From: Clostridium sp. CAG:508
Lineage (GTDB): Bacteria > Bacillota > Clostridia > TANB77 > CAG-508
NCBI GenBank assembly: GCA_000435755.1
Contig: FR889109.1
Coordinates: 88,612 to 152,611 of the forward strand
Direction: 5' to 3'
DNA length: 64,000 bases
Each line of letters begins with the position of its first letter. Within the stretch, counting starts at the first letter, position 1. Shown one piece after another: positions 51,700 through 60,826 of the stretch. The notes under the pieces were generated by a model. The model did not search any database. It saw only the letters and a list, made by a program, of their open reading frames with translations, and was not told the origin of the DNA. The position numbers were made by a program, and so were the translations under genes.

Positions 51700-52860
51700 C
51701 TATTTATTTGATTCTAATTTTTTAGCATCATCAATTTGTTTTAATCCTAAGTTTATAAAATAAATTATTACAAGCCAAGCTAAAACAGTCATTGCAATTT
51801 GAACTAGGTAATAAGGAGCGTTAATAGGCATATCCCATATACCATGTAATACAACAGGAATTAAACAAATTAGTAAAAATCTTTTATCATTTAGATGTTT
51901 TTTATCTAATTTCTCAAATCCTTTAACATACATCAATGCTGCACCTTCTATAGCAGCCCAAGCAACATGGCCACCAGGAGCTAAGAAACCACGTAATTTA
52001 ATAATTTCTAACATTGTTTGTAAACCATTGTTAAGACCAAATTTTAAAATATATCCAGCTGTTTCAAATGCAGCAAAACCTGCACCAACAGCAGCACCAA
52101 CTAATAATCCATTTAATATATAATTGCTCTTTTTGCTTTTAAATAAGAAAATAGCAACTATAACAGCTTTTGCAACTTCTTCAACTAAGCCAATCAATAA
52201 AGCCCCTTCATAAGTTTGAACAGTAGCATTTGTTTCAAAATATGGTAATGTAAAATATAATATAGCTAATATTAGTGATAATGCTCCACCAAGTACAAAG
52301 TATTTTATTACCTTGTAAAAAGGTATGTTTCTAAATAAGTTGATTTCAAAGAAAAACATAAGTACAGTTACTGGAACAGCAAAAGCTGCTAACATTATCA
52401 TAAGTGGTAAGAAGTTAGTATTTCCATAATCTATAAATCCTATACGAGTGGGAATATATGCAATTATGAAAAATACAAATATTTTAAAATATACCCATGC
52501 ACTTGCATTCTTTGGGTTAATATCTTTAACATCTGGAGTAGTTTTATCTGAACCACAAACAAAAACTTCATCCAAATCTTCTTCAGTATGTTTTTTGAAA
52601 GTGTTTTTAAATAAATCCTTGAATTTTACATAGCTTTTAGATTGAGCACCTGTTATCTTATCTAAGTTTTCAGTTATTATATTTGTAGCATTTTTCTTGC
52701 CAACAGGGTAGCCACATTCAGGACAATTAGTTTCATCTCCATTTAATTTAGCACCACATTCAGGACAAGTTTGTAAATTGATTTTTACACCACAGTGTGG
52801 ACAAACCTTAGCACTAGAAGATATGCTTTCTCCACATTCTTCACATTTTATTAAAGCCAT
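51700..52860 (-). CDS. PrsW family intramembrane protease with N-terminal zinc ribbons
   Basis: A 386-residue protein. Residues 1-55 carry two zinc ribbons (CEECG...CPHCG and CPECG...CPECG). A linker follows, then about eight helices. PrsW motifs are intact: EEVAK at 227-231, FAAFE at 262-266, GGHVAW near 296-301, and LHGIWD near 338. PrsW proteases cut membrane proteins such as anti-sigma factors. The zinc ribbons may bind partners on the inner face. AAGGGGG precedes the start, next to the stop of the zinc-ribbon gene at 52864, so the two are cotranscribed. Confidence 0.9.
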   Translation of the reverse strand: MALIKCEECGESISSSAKVCPHCGVKINLQTCPECGAKLNGDETNCPECGYPVGKKNATNIITENLDKITGAQSKSYVKFKDLFKNTFKKHTEEDLDEVFVCGSDKTTPDVKDINPKNASAWVYFKIFVFFIIAYIPTRIGFIDYGNTNFLPLMIMLAAFAVPVTVLMFFFEINLFRNIPFYKVIKYFVLGGALSLILAILYFTLPYFETNATVQTYEGALLIGLVEEVAKAVIVAIFLFKSKKSNYILNGLLVGAAVGAGFAAFETAGYILKFGLNNGLQTMLEIIKLRGFLAPGGHVAWAAIEGAALMYVKGFEKLDKKHLNDKRFLLICLIPVVLHGIWDMPINAPYYLVQIAMTVLAWLVIIYFINLGLKQIDDAKKLESNK

Positions 52861-52863
52861 ATT

Positions 52864-53622
52864 TTATGACCCCCTTTCTGTTAAAGTTGATAAAATATGA
52901 GTTACTACATTATTGATTTCAGTTGAATTTGTATTTTCTTCTTTAGAACCTACCATATATACTTTGCCGTTAACTAAAATAGCATATCTATTATCAACTA
53001 CTAAGTGACCACTTGAAGTATAATTATATGCTAATCCATAAACTGTTTTATTTCCAATAGTGCCAGAAAGTAAATCAATAGTAACTTTCAAATCACTATA
53101 TTGTTTTTTCATATAAGTTGTAAAATCATTTAAAAATTGTACTTCGCTAGTATATTTGTCATATCTGCCAATAATTATATATGGAATTAAAGCACCTTGA
53201 CTATCTATATTTCTACCTACATAAATATATCCTTCTTTGTCTGTAGCAACTTTATAAGTACCAGGCATTTCAAAAGATATTCCAAGGTAAGGATCATTGT
53301 ACACCGTATAACCATAATCAGTTGATGGAGTAGTAGGCTGCCCAGTACCAGTACCACCAGTTCCAGTTCCTCCTGTACCAGTGCCACCTGTACCTGTTCC
53401 AGTATTGTTATTATTTTGATTAAAAAACAAGAAACCAGCTACAATTATAGCTAATATTATTAGTATATATTTAATATTACCTTTATTCATAAAGGAACTG
53501 GCTACCTTATTATCAGAGGTGGTAGGAGTTTCTTTTTTATTTAACTCATAACCACATTTTGGGCAACTCTCAGCTTTATCACTTATTTGGTTGCCACATT
53601 CAGGACATTTTATTAATGCCAT
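52864..53622 (-). CDS. zinc-ribbon membrane protein with a Gly-Thr linker
   Basis: A 252-residue protein: zinc ribbon at residues 1-26 (CPECG...CPKCG), a cytoplasmic linker, one helix (about 52-70), a low-complexity linker of Gly and Thr (about 74-95, in GTGTG units), and an extracellular domain of about 150 residues starting YTVYNDPYLGISFEMPGTYKV, which looks like a PsbP/DUF-like lipoprotein fold often found behind zinc ribbons. Its first residues, MALIKC-ECG, match those of the next gene's product. Start is 53622, with AAAGGGTG upstream. It may be a sensor or partner for the PrsW protease; this is inference from gene order. Confidence 0.72.
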   Translation of the reverse strand: MALIKCPECGNQISDKAESCPKCGYELNKKETPTTSDNKVASSFMNKGNIKYILIILAIIVAGFLFFNQNNNNTGTGTGGTGTGGTGTGGTGTGQPTTPSTDYGYTVYNDPYLGISFEMPGTYKVATDKEGYIYVGRNIDSQGALIPYIIIGRYDKYTSEVQFLNDFTTYMKKQYSDLKVTIDLLSGTIGNKTVYGLAYNYTSSGHLVVDNRYAILVNGKVYMVGSKEENTNSTEINNVVTHILSTLTERGS

Positions 53623-53915
53623 AACATCACCCTTTCTTTTCATATTATGATAATTCTGTGAAAAGTATATAGAACTATCACTGAATTAAGTATAATATAA
53701 TCATTACACAACTTGAAACAAAATTACCAAACAGTCAATGACAAATTGGTAAAGAAAAAATATTGTTATTTTTATTTGATTGTTACACAGAATTAACTTA
53801 CAAGATGTTTAATAATAACAAATTTATTAAAACCTATGTCACAAGCTTAGAAAATGCTGATACAACTAATAGCAATATAGATTTTAATGGATAATGTAAA
53901 TGGAACAGCTATAAA

Positions 53916-53950
53916 TATAAAAAATGCACTGCAAAGGTGCATTTTTTATA
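53916..53950. terminator. terminator-like hairpin in the intergenic region
   Basis: TATAAAAAATGCAC (53916-53929) pairs perfectly with GTGCATTTTTTATA (53937-53950). It could work on either strand. No clear gene on the + strand leads into it. Confidence 0.6.
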
Positions 53951-54009
53951 TTCTAGGAATTTACTCCTAGTAGGAGTAAATTCTGTAGAAGATAAATATG
54001 CGAATTACT

Positions 54010-54044
54010 AGAATTTCTAGCAGTTTGCACTGCGTAGAAATTCT
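54010..54044. terminator. hairpin after ybaK, palindrome family 2
   Basis: AGAATTTCTAGCAG (54010-54023) pairs with CTGCGTAGAAATTCT (54030-54044) with one bulged base. The outer arms AGAATTTCTA and TAGAAATTCT are also those of the hairpin at 62270. It lies just behind the - strand ybaK gene. Confidence 0.5.
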
Positions 54045-54057
54045 TGTAATCCGTTTT

Positions 54058-54528
54058 TTACTCTTTTAATTTACAAACATCAACCCATTTGACATATTCC
54101 GTAATATTCTCTAGCTCTGAAATTGTGAGTTCAATAGCATTATTAGGTTCACCACAAGCAGGAAAAACAGTTGTAAATCTTTTTAGAGACTCGTCTAAAT
54201 AAATAGAAACGCCATCATTAACTCCAAAAGGACAAACTCCACCAACAGGATGACCAATTTTTTCTTCTACTTCATCAAAAGAAAGCATATGAGCCTTTTC
54301 TCCGAATTCATGGCGATATTTTGCATTATCTATTTTTACATCTCCAGCAGTTATAACTAATATAGTATTTTCTCCAAGTCTAAAAGATAAAGACTTTGCA
54401 ATTCTAGCCTCTTCACAACCAAGAGCTTGAGCAGCTAAAGCTACTGTGGCACTAGAAGAATCAAAAGTTATTATTCTATCATCCATATTATATTTTTTTA
54501 AATAATTTTTTACTCTTTCTACTGACAT
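54058..54528 (-). CDS. ybaK: YbaK/EbsC family aminoacyl-tRNA deacylase
   Basis: A 156-residue protein of the YbaK family. It has SSATVALAAQALGCEEARIAKSL (shortened in full) near 24-46, the catalytic-type Lys in the RIAKSLSF segment, and GGVCPFGV with IYLDESL near 96-115. YbaK hydrolyses Cys-tRNA(Pro); other members handle different mischarged tRNAs. GGGGGA precedes the ATG. It is divergent from the P-type ATPase gene. Confidence 0.87.
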   Translation of the reverse strand: MSVERVKNYLKKYNMDDRIITFDSSSATVALAAQALGCEEARIAKSLSFRLGENTILVITAGDVKIDNAKYRHEFGEKAHMLSFDEVEEKIGHPVGGVCPFGVNDGVSIYLDESLKRFTTVFPACGEPNNAIELTISELENITEYVKWVDVCKLKE

Positions 54529-54579
54529 AAATATTCCCCCTATAAAACTTTGAAAAATTATATCATAAAAATAAAACTA

Positions 54580-54608
54580 TTGCTATTTTTTACAAAATAA
54601 AATATAAT
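54580..54608 (+). promoter_or_regulatory. promoter of the P-type ATPase gene
   Basis: TTGCTA (54580-54585) and TATAAT (54603-54608) are separated by 17 bases. Confidence 0.55.
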
Positions 54609-54662
54609 TTACAATGAATTAAATAAAAGCTAAGTGGTAAAATATTGCAAAGGAGAAGAAAA

Positions 54663-57416
54663 ATGGAAGAACAGTGGTTTAATAAAAGCATTGAAGAAGT
54701 TAAAGAAGAGTTAAAAGTAGGGACTCAAGGATTATCTGATGAACAAGTAAAGGAAAAAAGAGAATTTTACGGGCTAAATGAATTACAGGCTAAAAAGAAA
54801 AAGAGTTTAATTGTTAAATTTTTAGAACAATTTAAAGACTTTATGATTATTATTTTAATAATTGCAGCTGTAATTTCTGGAGCAGTAGGATATTATCAGG
54901 GTGAAGGAATAACAGATTCAATTATTATTTTAATAGTTGTAATTGTAAATGCAATTATTGGAGTGGCACAAGAAAGTAAGGCAGAAAAATCATTAGAGGC
55001 TTTACAAAAATTAAGCTCTCATGTTACTAAAGTAATTCGTAATGGAAAAGTAGCTGTAATACCATCAAAAGAATTAGTACCAGGAGATACTGTAATTCTA
55101 GATACTGGAGATTATGTTCCAGCAGATTTAAGAATTATAGAATCTGCTAATTTAAAAGCGCAAGAAGCATCTTTAACAGGTGAGTCAGTTCCAGTTGATA
55201 AAAATACCAATGTAATAAATGATGAAAAAATAGGTTTAGGAGATAGAACTAATATGTTATTTTCCTCAAGCCTAATTACTTATGGTAGAGGCAGAGGTAT
55301 TGTTGTTGCAACAGGTATGAATACTGAAGTTGGAAAAATAGCTGGAATGATAAATGAAGTTGAAGAAACAGAAACTCCATTACAACAAAAATTAAACAAA
55401 CTAGGTAAAACACTTGGAATTGTAGCAATAGTAATTTGTGTAATAATTTTTATAATAGGTTTATTATATGGTAAAGAACCAATAGAAATGTTTATGACTG
55501 CAGTAAGTTTAGCAGTTGCAGCTATACCAGAAGGCTTAGCTGCTGTATCTACAATTGTATTAGCAATTGGAGTACAAAGAATGGTAAAAAAACATGCAAT
55601 TGTTAAAAAGCTTCCAGCAGTAGAAACATTAGGAAGTACAACAGTTATATGTTCGGATAAAACAGGAACATTAACACAAAATAAAATGACAGTTAAAAAA
55701 GTATTTTATAACAATAAGTTAGTAGACTTAGATGATATAGATATAGATAATTTAGGTGATGAACTAGAGAAATTAACATATATTAGTATGTTTTGTAATG
55801 ATACAAAAGTATCAGATGGAAAACTTACTGGAGATCCAACTGAAACAGCTTTAATTGATATGGGATTTAAACTAGATTTTCAACCACCAATTCTAGAAAA
55901 ATATGAAAGAGTAAAAGAATTACCATTTGATTCTGACAGAAAGCTTATGACAACAGTACATCTATTTCCTAATAAATATATGGTATATACAAAAGGTGGA
56001 GTAGATGAACTACTAAGCAGATGTAATAGCTATGTTATAAATGGAAATGTAAATACTGACATTGATGAATATAAAAAAGAAATTGCAAAACAAAATGAAG
56101 AAATGGCTAAAAGTGCACTTAGAGTATTGGCAATGGCATATAAAGAATTAGACCATGAGCCGACAGATGAAGAAATGAAAACTATTGAAAGTGATTTGAC
56201 TTATGTTGGTATGGTTGGAATGATAGATCCACCAAGAGAAGAAGTAAAAGACGCAGTAGAAAAATGTAAAACAGCAGGTATTAAAACAGTAATGATTACA
56301 GGTGACCACAAAATTACAGCAATTGCAATTGCTAAAGCTTTAGGAATTTTAGAAAATGAGGATGAAGCGATTACAGGTAGTGAACTTGAAGAAATGTCAG
56401 ATGAAGACTTGATAAAAAATGTTAGAAAATATAGTGTGTATGCAAGAGTTTCACCTGAACATAAAGTAAGAATAGTGAAAGCTTGGCAAACAAATGGAGA
56501 AATTGTTGCTATGACTGGTGATGGAGTAAATGATGCTCCGGCATTAAAAACAGCAGATATAGGATGTGCAATGGGAATAGTTGGTACTGATGTATCAAAA
56601 GAAGCGGCAGATGTTATATTAACAGATGATAACTTTGCTACAATAGTATCTTCAGTAGAAGAAGGAAGACGTATATATGATAATATATTAAAAGCAATTC
56701 AGTTTTTACTATCAAGCAATGTTGGAGAAATAATCATATTATTTGTAGCAATTTTAATGACCCCACTTTTAAGCAAATGGTTTAACATAGATGTAAATTT
56801 AATTACCCCATTATTACCAATTCATATATTGTGGATAAACTTGGTAACAGACTCATTACCAGCATTAGCACTAGCAGTTGACCCAGCAGAAAAAGACATT
56901 ATGAATAGAAAGCCATTAAAACCAAGACAAGGTGTATTTACAAAAGGAATGACTTTTAGAGTAATATACCAAGGAATTATGATTGGTGTACTTACACTTG
57001 TTGCATTTATAATTGGTTTAGCAACACCAGAAAATGAGTTACCAGTTGTAAATATAACAGAAGCAAATGGAATTGTAAGAACATTATCTGCAGAAGAAGT
57101 CAAAGTGGAAATAGGGCAAGCAATGGCATTTACAGTTTTAGCACTTTCAGAATTAGTACATGTATTTAATATTAGAAACAACAAAAAATCTATATTCAAA
57201 ACAGGAGTATTTAATAACAGCAAACTAATACTTGCAACAGCTGTATCTGCAGGACTAATGCTTATAGTATTATTTGTACCAGCATTAAGAAATATATTTA
57301 GTATACCAGTATTACCAGCAATGAACATTTTAGAGACAGTTATACTAGTGTTTATACCAATTGTTGTTGTAGAAATATTTAAATTACTTAAGATAAACAC
57401 TACAAAGGAGGAATAA
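54663..57416 (+). CDS. calcium-translocating P-type ATPase
   Basis: A 917-residue P2-type ATPase with ten helices. The N-terminal cation ATPase domain is followed by the actuator TGES loop near 173, the PEGL motif (AAIPEGLAAV) near 290, phosphorylated Asp332 in CSDKTGTLT, and MTGDGVNDAPALK near 620. The C-terminal four-helix domain is complete. The LVTDSLPALALAVDP segment is usual for SERCA/PMCA-like bacterial pumps. It should export calcium. Start at 54663 is given by AGGAG 7 bases upstream; the earlier in-frame TTG lies before that site. lspA follows after 3 bases. Confidence 0.92.
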   Translation: MEEQWFNKSIEEVKEELKVGTQGLSDEQVKEKREFYGLNELQAKKKKSLIVKFLEQFKDFMIIILIIAAVISGAVGYYQGEGITDSIIILIVVIVNAIIGVAQESKAEKSLEALQKLSSHVTKVIRNGKVAVIPSKELVPGDTVILDTGDYVPADLRIIESANLKAQEASLTGESVPVDKNTNVINDEKIGLGDRTNMLFSSSLITYGRGRGIVVATGMNTEVGKIAGMINEVEETETPLQQKLNKLGKTLGIVAIVICVIIFIIGLLYGKEPIEMFMTAVSLAVAAIPEGLAAVSTIVLAIGVQRMVKKHAIVKKLPAVETLGSTTVICSDKTGTLTQNKMTVKKVFYNNKLVDLDDIDIDNLGDELEKLTYISMFCNDTKVSDGKLTGDPTETALIDMGFKLDFQPPILEKYERVKELPFDSDRKLMTTVHLFPNKYMVYTKGGVDELLSRCNSYVINGNVNTDIDEYKKEIAKQNEEMAKSALRVLAMAYKELDHEPTDEEMKTIESDLTYVGMVGMIDPPREEVKDAVEKCKTAGIKTVMITGDHKITAIAIAKALGILENEDEAITGSELEEMSDEDLIKNVRKYSVYARVSPEHKVRIVKAWQTNGEIVAMTGDGVNDAPALKTADIGCAMGIVGTDVSKEAADVILTDDNFATIVSSVEEGRRIYDNILKAIQFLLSSNVGEIIILFVAILMTPLLSKWFNIDVNLITPLLPIHILWINLVTDSLPALALAVDPAEKDIMNRKPLKPRQGVFTKGMTFRVIYQGIMIGVLTLVAFIIGLATPENELPVVNITEANGIVRTLSAEEVKVEIGQAMAFTVLALSELVHVFNIRNNKKSIFKTGVFNNSKLILATAVSAGLMLIVLFVPALRNIFSIPVLPAMNILETVILVFIPIVVVEIFKLLKINTTKEE

Positions 57417-57419
57417 GTA

Positions 57420-57875
57420 ATGAAAAAAAGAACATCAATTATTATTGGAATAATTGCTTTAATATTAGACCAACTGACAAAAGTGTTATTTGTAAATAAA
57501 AATATGGAACTTATTCCAAATGTTTTGAAAATATACTATTGGCAAAATGAAGGAACAATATTTGAAATTACAAATGGAATAAAAATATCAGTGATTGCCT
57601 TAGAAAGCATAATAATTATAATTCCAATTGTTATATATTTAGTAAAAAGATATAGCAAAGCAAAAAATAATATAATATTATCTCTAATGCTAATATTAGC
57701 AGGAGCAATAGGAAATCTAATTGATATTCTATTTAGAGGCTATGTAATAGATTTTATTAATATTGCAAATTCGATGAATTGTAATTTGTCAGATGTATTT
57801 TTAATTGGTGGAATTATTTTATTATTTATATTTGCAATAAAACAAGCCATAAACAAAAAGTTTGCTAAAAATTAA
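57420..57875 (+). CDS. lspA: lipoprotein signal peptidase (signal peptidase II)
   Basis: A 151-residue protein with four helices. It cleaves signal peptides of prolipoproteins. The motifs are AGAIGNLIDILFRGYVIDFI near 98-117 with the first catalytic Asp, and NCNLSDVFLIGG near 120 with the second. DQLTK near residue 18 is also typical. The usual NLIDRL has become NLIDIL, a mild deviation. It starts 3 bases after the ATPase stop. Confidence 0.9.
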   Translation: MKKRTSIIIGIIALILDQLTKVLFVNKNMELIPNVLKIYYWQNEGTIFEITNGIKISVIALESIIIIIPIVIYLVKRYSKAKNNIILSLMLILAGAIGNLIDILFRGYVIDFINIANSMNCNLSDVFLIGGIILLFIFAIKQAINKKFAKN

Positions 57876-57895
57876 CAATAAAAATGGCAAAGCAG

Positions 57896-57924
57896 TTGAC
57901 AAATGCAAAAAAAGTTAGTATAAT
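57896..57924 (+). promoter_or_regulatory. promoter of rpmF
   Basis: TTGACA (57896-57901) and TATAAT (57919-57924), exact consensus with 17-base spacing. A leader of about 70 bases follows. Confidence 0.75.
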
Positions 57925-58000
57925 TTTATAGTATCAATTTTTAGGTAATAAATTAAAATATAGATTACAGAGAAAAAGCAATCAAGGGAGGGAATTAGAA

Positions 58001-58183
58001 ATGGCACAACCAAAAAGAAGATGGTCAAAAGCAAGAACACATTTAAAAAGATCTACATGGAAATTAGAAAATCAAAATTTAGTTGATTGTCCACATTGCC
58101 ATGAAAAAGTATTACAACATAGAGTATGTCCAAACTGCGGATACTATGATGGAAAAGAAGTAGTTGCAAAATCAGAAGAGTAA
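58001..58183 (+). CDS. rpmF: 50S ribosomal protein L32
   Basis: A 60-residue protein. It begins MAQPKRRWSKARTHLKRS and has a zinc-binding pair CPHC...CPNC, so it is the zinc (C+) form of L32. The ribosome site is GGGAGG. It stands alone between a strong promoter and a terminator; the yceD gene that often precedes rpmF is absent here. Confidence 0.97.
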   Translation: MAQPKRRWSKARTHLKRSTWKLENQNLVDCPHCHEKVLQHRVCPNCGYYDGKEVVAKSEE

Positions 58184-58189
58184 AATCAA

Positions 58190-58220
58190 TAATAGCATAG
58201 CTTTTAAGCTATGCTATTTT
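58190..58220 (+). terminator. terminator of rpmF
   Basis: AATAGCATAGCT (58190-58201) pairs perfectly with AGCTATGCTATT (58206-58217) around TTTA, followed by TT. Confidence 0.75.
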
Positions 58221-58320
58221 GCTGTCACAATTTTCATCAAAAATTTTACTAAATAGAATAGCATTATTTGACAGAGTATGATAAAATATATACGAAATTA
58301 TAAAAAGGAAATTTAGTAAT

Positions 58321-58815
58321 ATGAATGCTAGAATTGATAAAAATAATTATTATTTAGATATAGCAAAATCAGTAGCAGAAAGAAGTACTTGCTTAAGAAA
58401 AAAAGTGGGATGTGTAATTGTAAATAATGATGAAATAATTTCTACTGGATATAATGGTGCACCAAGAGGAAGAAAAAATTGTATAGATTTAGGATACTGC
58501 GTAAAAAAGAAATGTTTCCCAGATATTAGACATGGTGGGTATGATGCTTGTAGAAGCGTACATGCAGAACAAAACGCTATAATTAGTGCAAGTAGAAAAG
58601 ACATGATTGGAGGTACTTTATATTTATCATTGTTTAAAGTAGAAAATGGTGAATATGATCCGGGAGCTAATTCATGTCAAATGTGTAGAAAAATGATTAT
58701 AAATAGTGGAATTAAGAAAGTTATAGTAAGGACTAGTGAAACAGAATATATTGAAGTTGATGTGGATGAGTGGATTCAAAATGATGATTTATTAGAAGGA
58801 AAACTTACGTATTAA
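58321..58815 (+). CDS. deoxycytidylate deaminase family protein (ComEB-like)
   Basis: A 164-residue zinc-dependent deaminase that converts dCMP to dUMP, feeding thymidylate synthesis. The zinc motifs are VHAEQNAI (HAE) near 80 and SCQMCRKMI near 119, where the usual PCxxC has Ser in place of Pro. The insert with CIDLGYCVKKKCF near 59 is typical of this group and may bind a second metal. AAAAAGGAA precedes the ATG. Confidence 0.88.
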   Translation: MNARIDKNNYYLDIAKSVAERSTCLRKKVGCVIVNNDEIISTGYNGAPRGRKNCIDLGYCVKKKCFPDIRHGGYDACRSVHAEQNAIISASRKDMIGGTLYLSLFKVENGEYDPGANSCQMCRKMIINSGIKKVIVRTSETEYIEVDVDEWIQNDDLLEGKLTY

Positions 58816-58830
58816 GAAAGGAATGAAGAA

Positions 58831-60156
58831 ATGAGTAAACCAACAGTTGCAATTATAGGAAGACCAAATGTAGGAAAATCTACATTTTTTAACTATGTAG
58901 TTGGAAAGAGAATATCAATAGTTGAAGATACACCAGGTGTTACAAGAGATAGAGTTTATGCTGATGCAAATTGGAGAGGTAGAAACTTTATTTTAGTTGA
59001 TACAGGAGGTATTGAACCAGAGTCAGATGATGTTATTCTTTCTCAAATGCGCAGACAAGCAGATATGGCAATAGAAATTGCAGATGTAATTCTATTTATA
59101 ACAGATATAAAACAAGGAGTTACAGCAGCAGACCATGATATTGCATTAATGCTTAAAAAATCAAAGAAGCCAATAATTTTGATATGTAATAAATCAGACA
59201 CATTTGGTAAAACTCCTGATGAATTATATGAATTCTATAACTTAGGAATAGGTGATCCATATGCAGTGTCTTCAGTTAACGCAAAAGGTATAGGAGACGT
59301 TCTGGACGCTGTATATGATAATCTTCCACCTCAAACAGAGGATGAAGATGACAGTGATGTTATTAAAGTAGCGATTATTGGAAAACCAAATGTGGGTAAA
59401 TCTTCATTAGTAAATAAAATACTTGGAGAAAATAGAGTAATTGTAAGTGATATTGCAGGAACTACAAGAGACGCAATTGACTCTGAATTCCAAAATGAAT
59501 TTGGAAAATATGTATTTATTGATACAGCTGGAATTCGTAGAAAAAGTAAAGTTAATGATAACCTAGAAAAATATAGCGTTATGAGAAGTTTATTAGCAGT
59601 AGAAAGAGCTGATGTATGTATTTTAATGTTAGATGCAAATGAAGGAGTAACAGCTCAAGATGCTAAAATTGCAGGAGAGGCACATGAAGCTGGTAAAGGT
59701 GTAATAATTGTTGTAAACAAATGGGATGAAATAGAAAAAGATAACCAAACTATGGAAAACTATAAAAAAGATGTATACAACAAATTGTCATATTTATCAT
59801 ATGCACCAATAATGTTTATATCAGCTAAAACAGGACAAAGAGTAAATAAACTATATGAAATGATAAATATGGTTGCAAGTCAAAATGCATTAAGAGTATC
59901 TACTTCAGTTTTAAATGATGTATTAAGTGAAGCAGTAACAATTGTGCAACCACCAACAGATAAAGGTAGAAGATTAAAAATATTCTATATGACACAAGCT
60001 ACTACAAAACCACCAACATTTGTGGTATTTGTAAATGATAAAGAATTATTCCATTTCTCTTACGAAAGATATTTGGTAAACCAAATAAGAAAAGAATTTG
60101 GATTAACAGGAACACCAATTAGAATGATAGTAAGAGAAAAAGGCGAAAAAGAGTAA
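58831..60156 (+). CDS. der: ribosome biogenesis GTPase Der (EngA)
   Basis: A 441-residue protein with two GTPase domains and a C-terminal KH-like domain. Walker motifs are GRPNVGKST near 10 and GKPNVGKSS near 185; DTGG and DTAG switch motifs and NKSD/NKWD are present. It acts in 50S subunit maturation. It heads the conserved series der-plsY-gpsA. Confidence 0.97.
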   Translation: MSKPTVAIIGRPNVGKSTFFNYVVGKRISIVEDTPGVTRDRVYADANWRGRNFILVDTGGIEPESDDVILSQMRRQADMAIEIADVILFITDIKQGVTAADHDIALMLKKSKKPIILICNKSDTFGKTPDELYEFYNLGIGDPYAVSSVNAKGIGDVLDAVYDNLPPQTEDEDDSDVIKVAIIGKPNVGKSSLVNKILGENRVIVSDIAGTTRDAIDSEFQNEFGKYVFIDTAGIRRKSKVNDNLEKYSVMRSLLAVERADVCILMLDANEGVTAQDAKIAGEAHEAGKGVIIVVNKWDEIEKDNQTMENYKKDVYNKLSYLSYAPIMFISAKTGQRVNKLYEMINMVASQNALRVSTSVLNDVLSEAVTIVQPPTDKGRRLKIFYMTQATTKPPTFVVFVNDKELFHFSYERYLVNQIRKEFGLTGTPIRMIVREKGEKE

Positions 60157-60174
60157 CAAAGGAGAGTGATTTAG

Positions 60175-60813
60175 ATGGCAACATATATAATAATTGCAGT
60201 AATTGCATATTTAATAGGAAGTATAAACTTTTCAATTATACTTAGCAAAAGAATGGCAGGTTTTGATATTAGAGAAAAGGGAAGCGGAAATGCAGGAACT
60301 ACTAACATGTTAAGGTCTGTAGGAAAAAAAGCAGCAGTAATCACATTAATTTGTGATATTTTAAAAGGAGTAGTATCTATTTTAATAGCAGTTCTAGTTG
60401 GAAAAATTATTAAGAATTTAGACAATGCTTTATTAGTACAATTAGCTGGAATATTTGTAATAATAGGACATACATTCCCTGTATTCTTTAAATTCAAAGG
60501 TGGAAAAGGTATTGCTACAGCATTAGGAGTTTTATTAATGATAAATTGGCAAATAGGACTAATTTGTTTGATATTTGCATTAGTTTTAATGGCATTAACG
60601 AAAATGGTATCAGTTGGTTCTATTGCAGCAGCTATATTATTTCCAATATTGGTTGCATTTATAGACCAAAATTATATTGTTCCAACTAGCAATAGCAACT
60701 GGAGTTATTTAGTATTTAGTATCATTGTATCTTTATTAGTTATATTTAATCATAGAGCAAATGTGCAGAGAATTCTTAATGGAACAGAAAATAGATTAAG
60801 CTTTAAAAAATAG
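60175..60813 (+). CDS. plsY: glycerol-3-phosphate acyltransferase PlsY
   Basis: A 212-residue protein with five or so helices that uses acyl phosphate to acylate glycerol 3-phosphate. Its three motifs are GSGNAGTTNMLR near 39, GHTFPVFFKFKGGKGIAT near 102, and FNHRANVQRIL near 190. It works ahead of plsC (41879) in phospholipid synthesis. GGAG precedes the start. Confidence 0.96.
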   Translation: MATYIIIAVIAYLIGSINFSIILSKRMAGFDIREKGSGNAGTTNMLRSVGKKAAVITLICDILKGVVSILIAVLVGKIIKNLDNALLVQLAGIFVIIGHTFPVFFKFKGGKGIATALGVLLMINWQIGLICLIFALVLMALTKMVSVGSIAAAILFPILVAFIDQNYIVPTSNSNWSYLVFSIIVSLLVIFNHRANVQRILNGTENRLSFKK

Positions 60814-60826
60814 AAAGGAAAGACAA

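Larger units (their letters stand above)
53644..54057. other. 414-base intergenic region with several palindromes
   Basis: No supported gene. It contains a hairpin TTACCAA with TTGGTAA near 53726-53754, a terminator at 53916-53950, a 27-base near-perfect palindrome at 53957-53983 (GAATTTACTCCTA with TAGGAGTAAATTC) and the hairpin at 54010-54044. A 29-codon frame at 53805-53894 has no ribosome site and may be a gene remnant. Confidence 0.55.

Noticed and set aside
53805..53894. 29-codon frame in the intergenic region
   Set aside because: No ribosome site, no recognisable family; noted only as a possible remnant.
58268..58292. TTGACA/TATATA as promoter of the dCMP deaminase gene
   Set aside because: Spacing of 13 is too short, and the 17-spaced hexamer TACGAA is poor.
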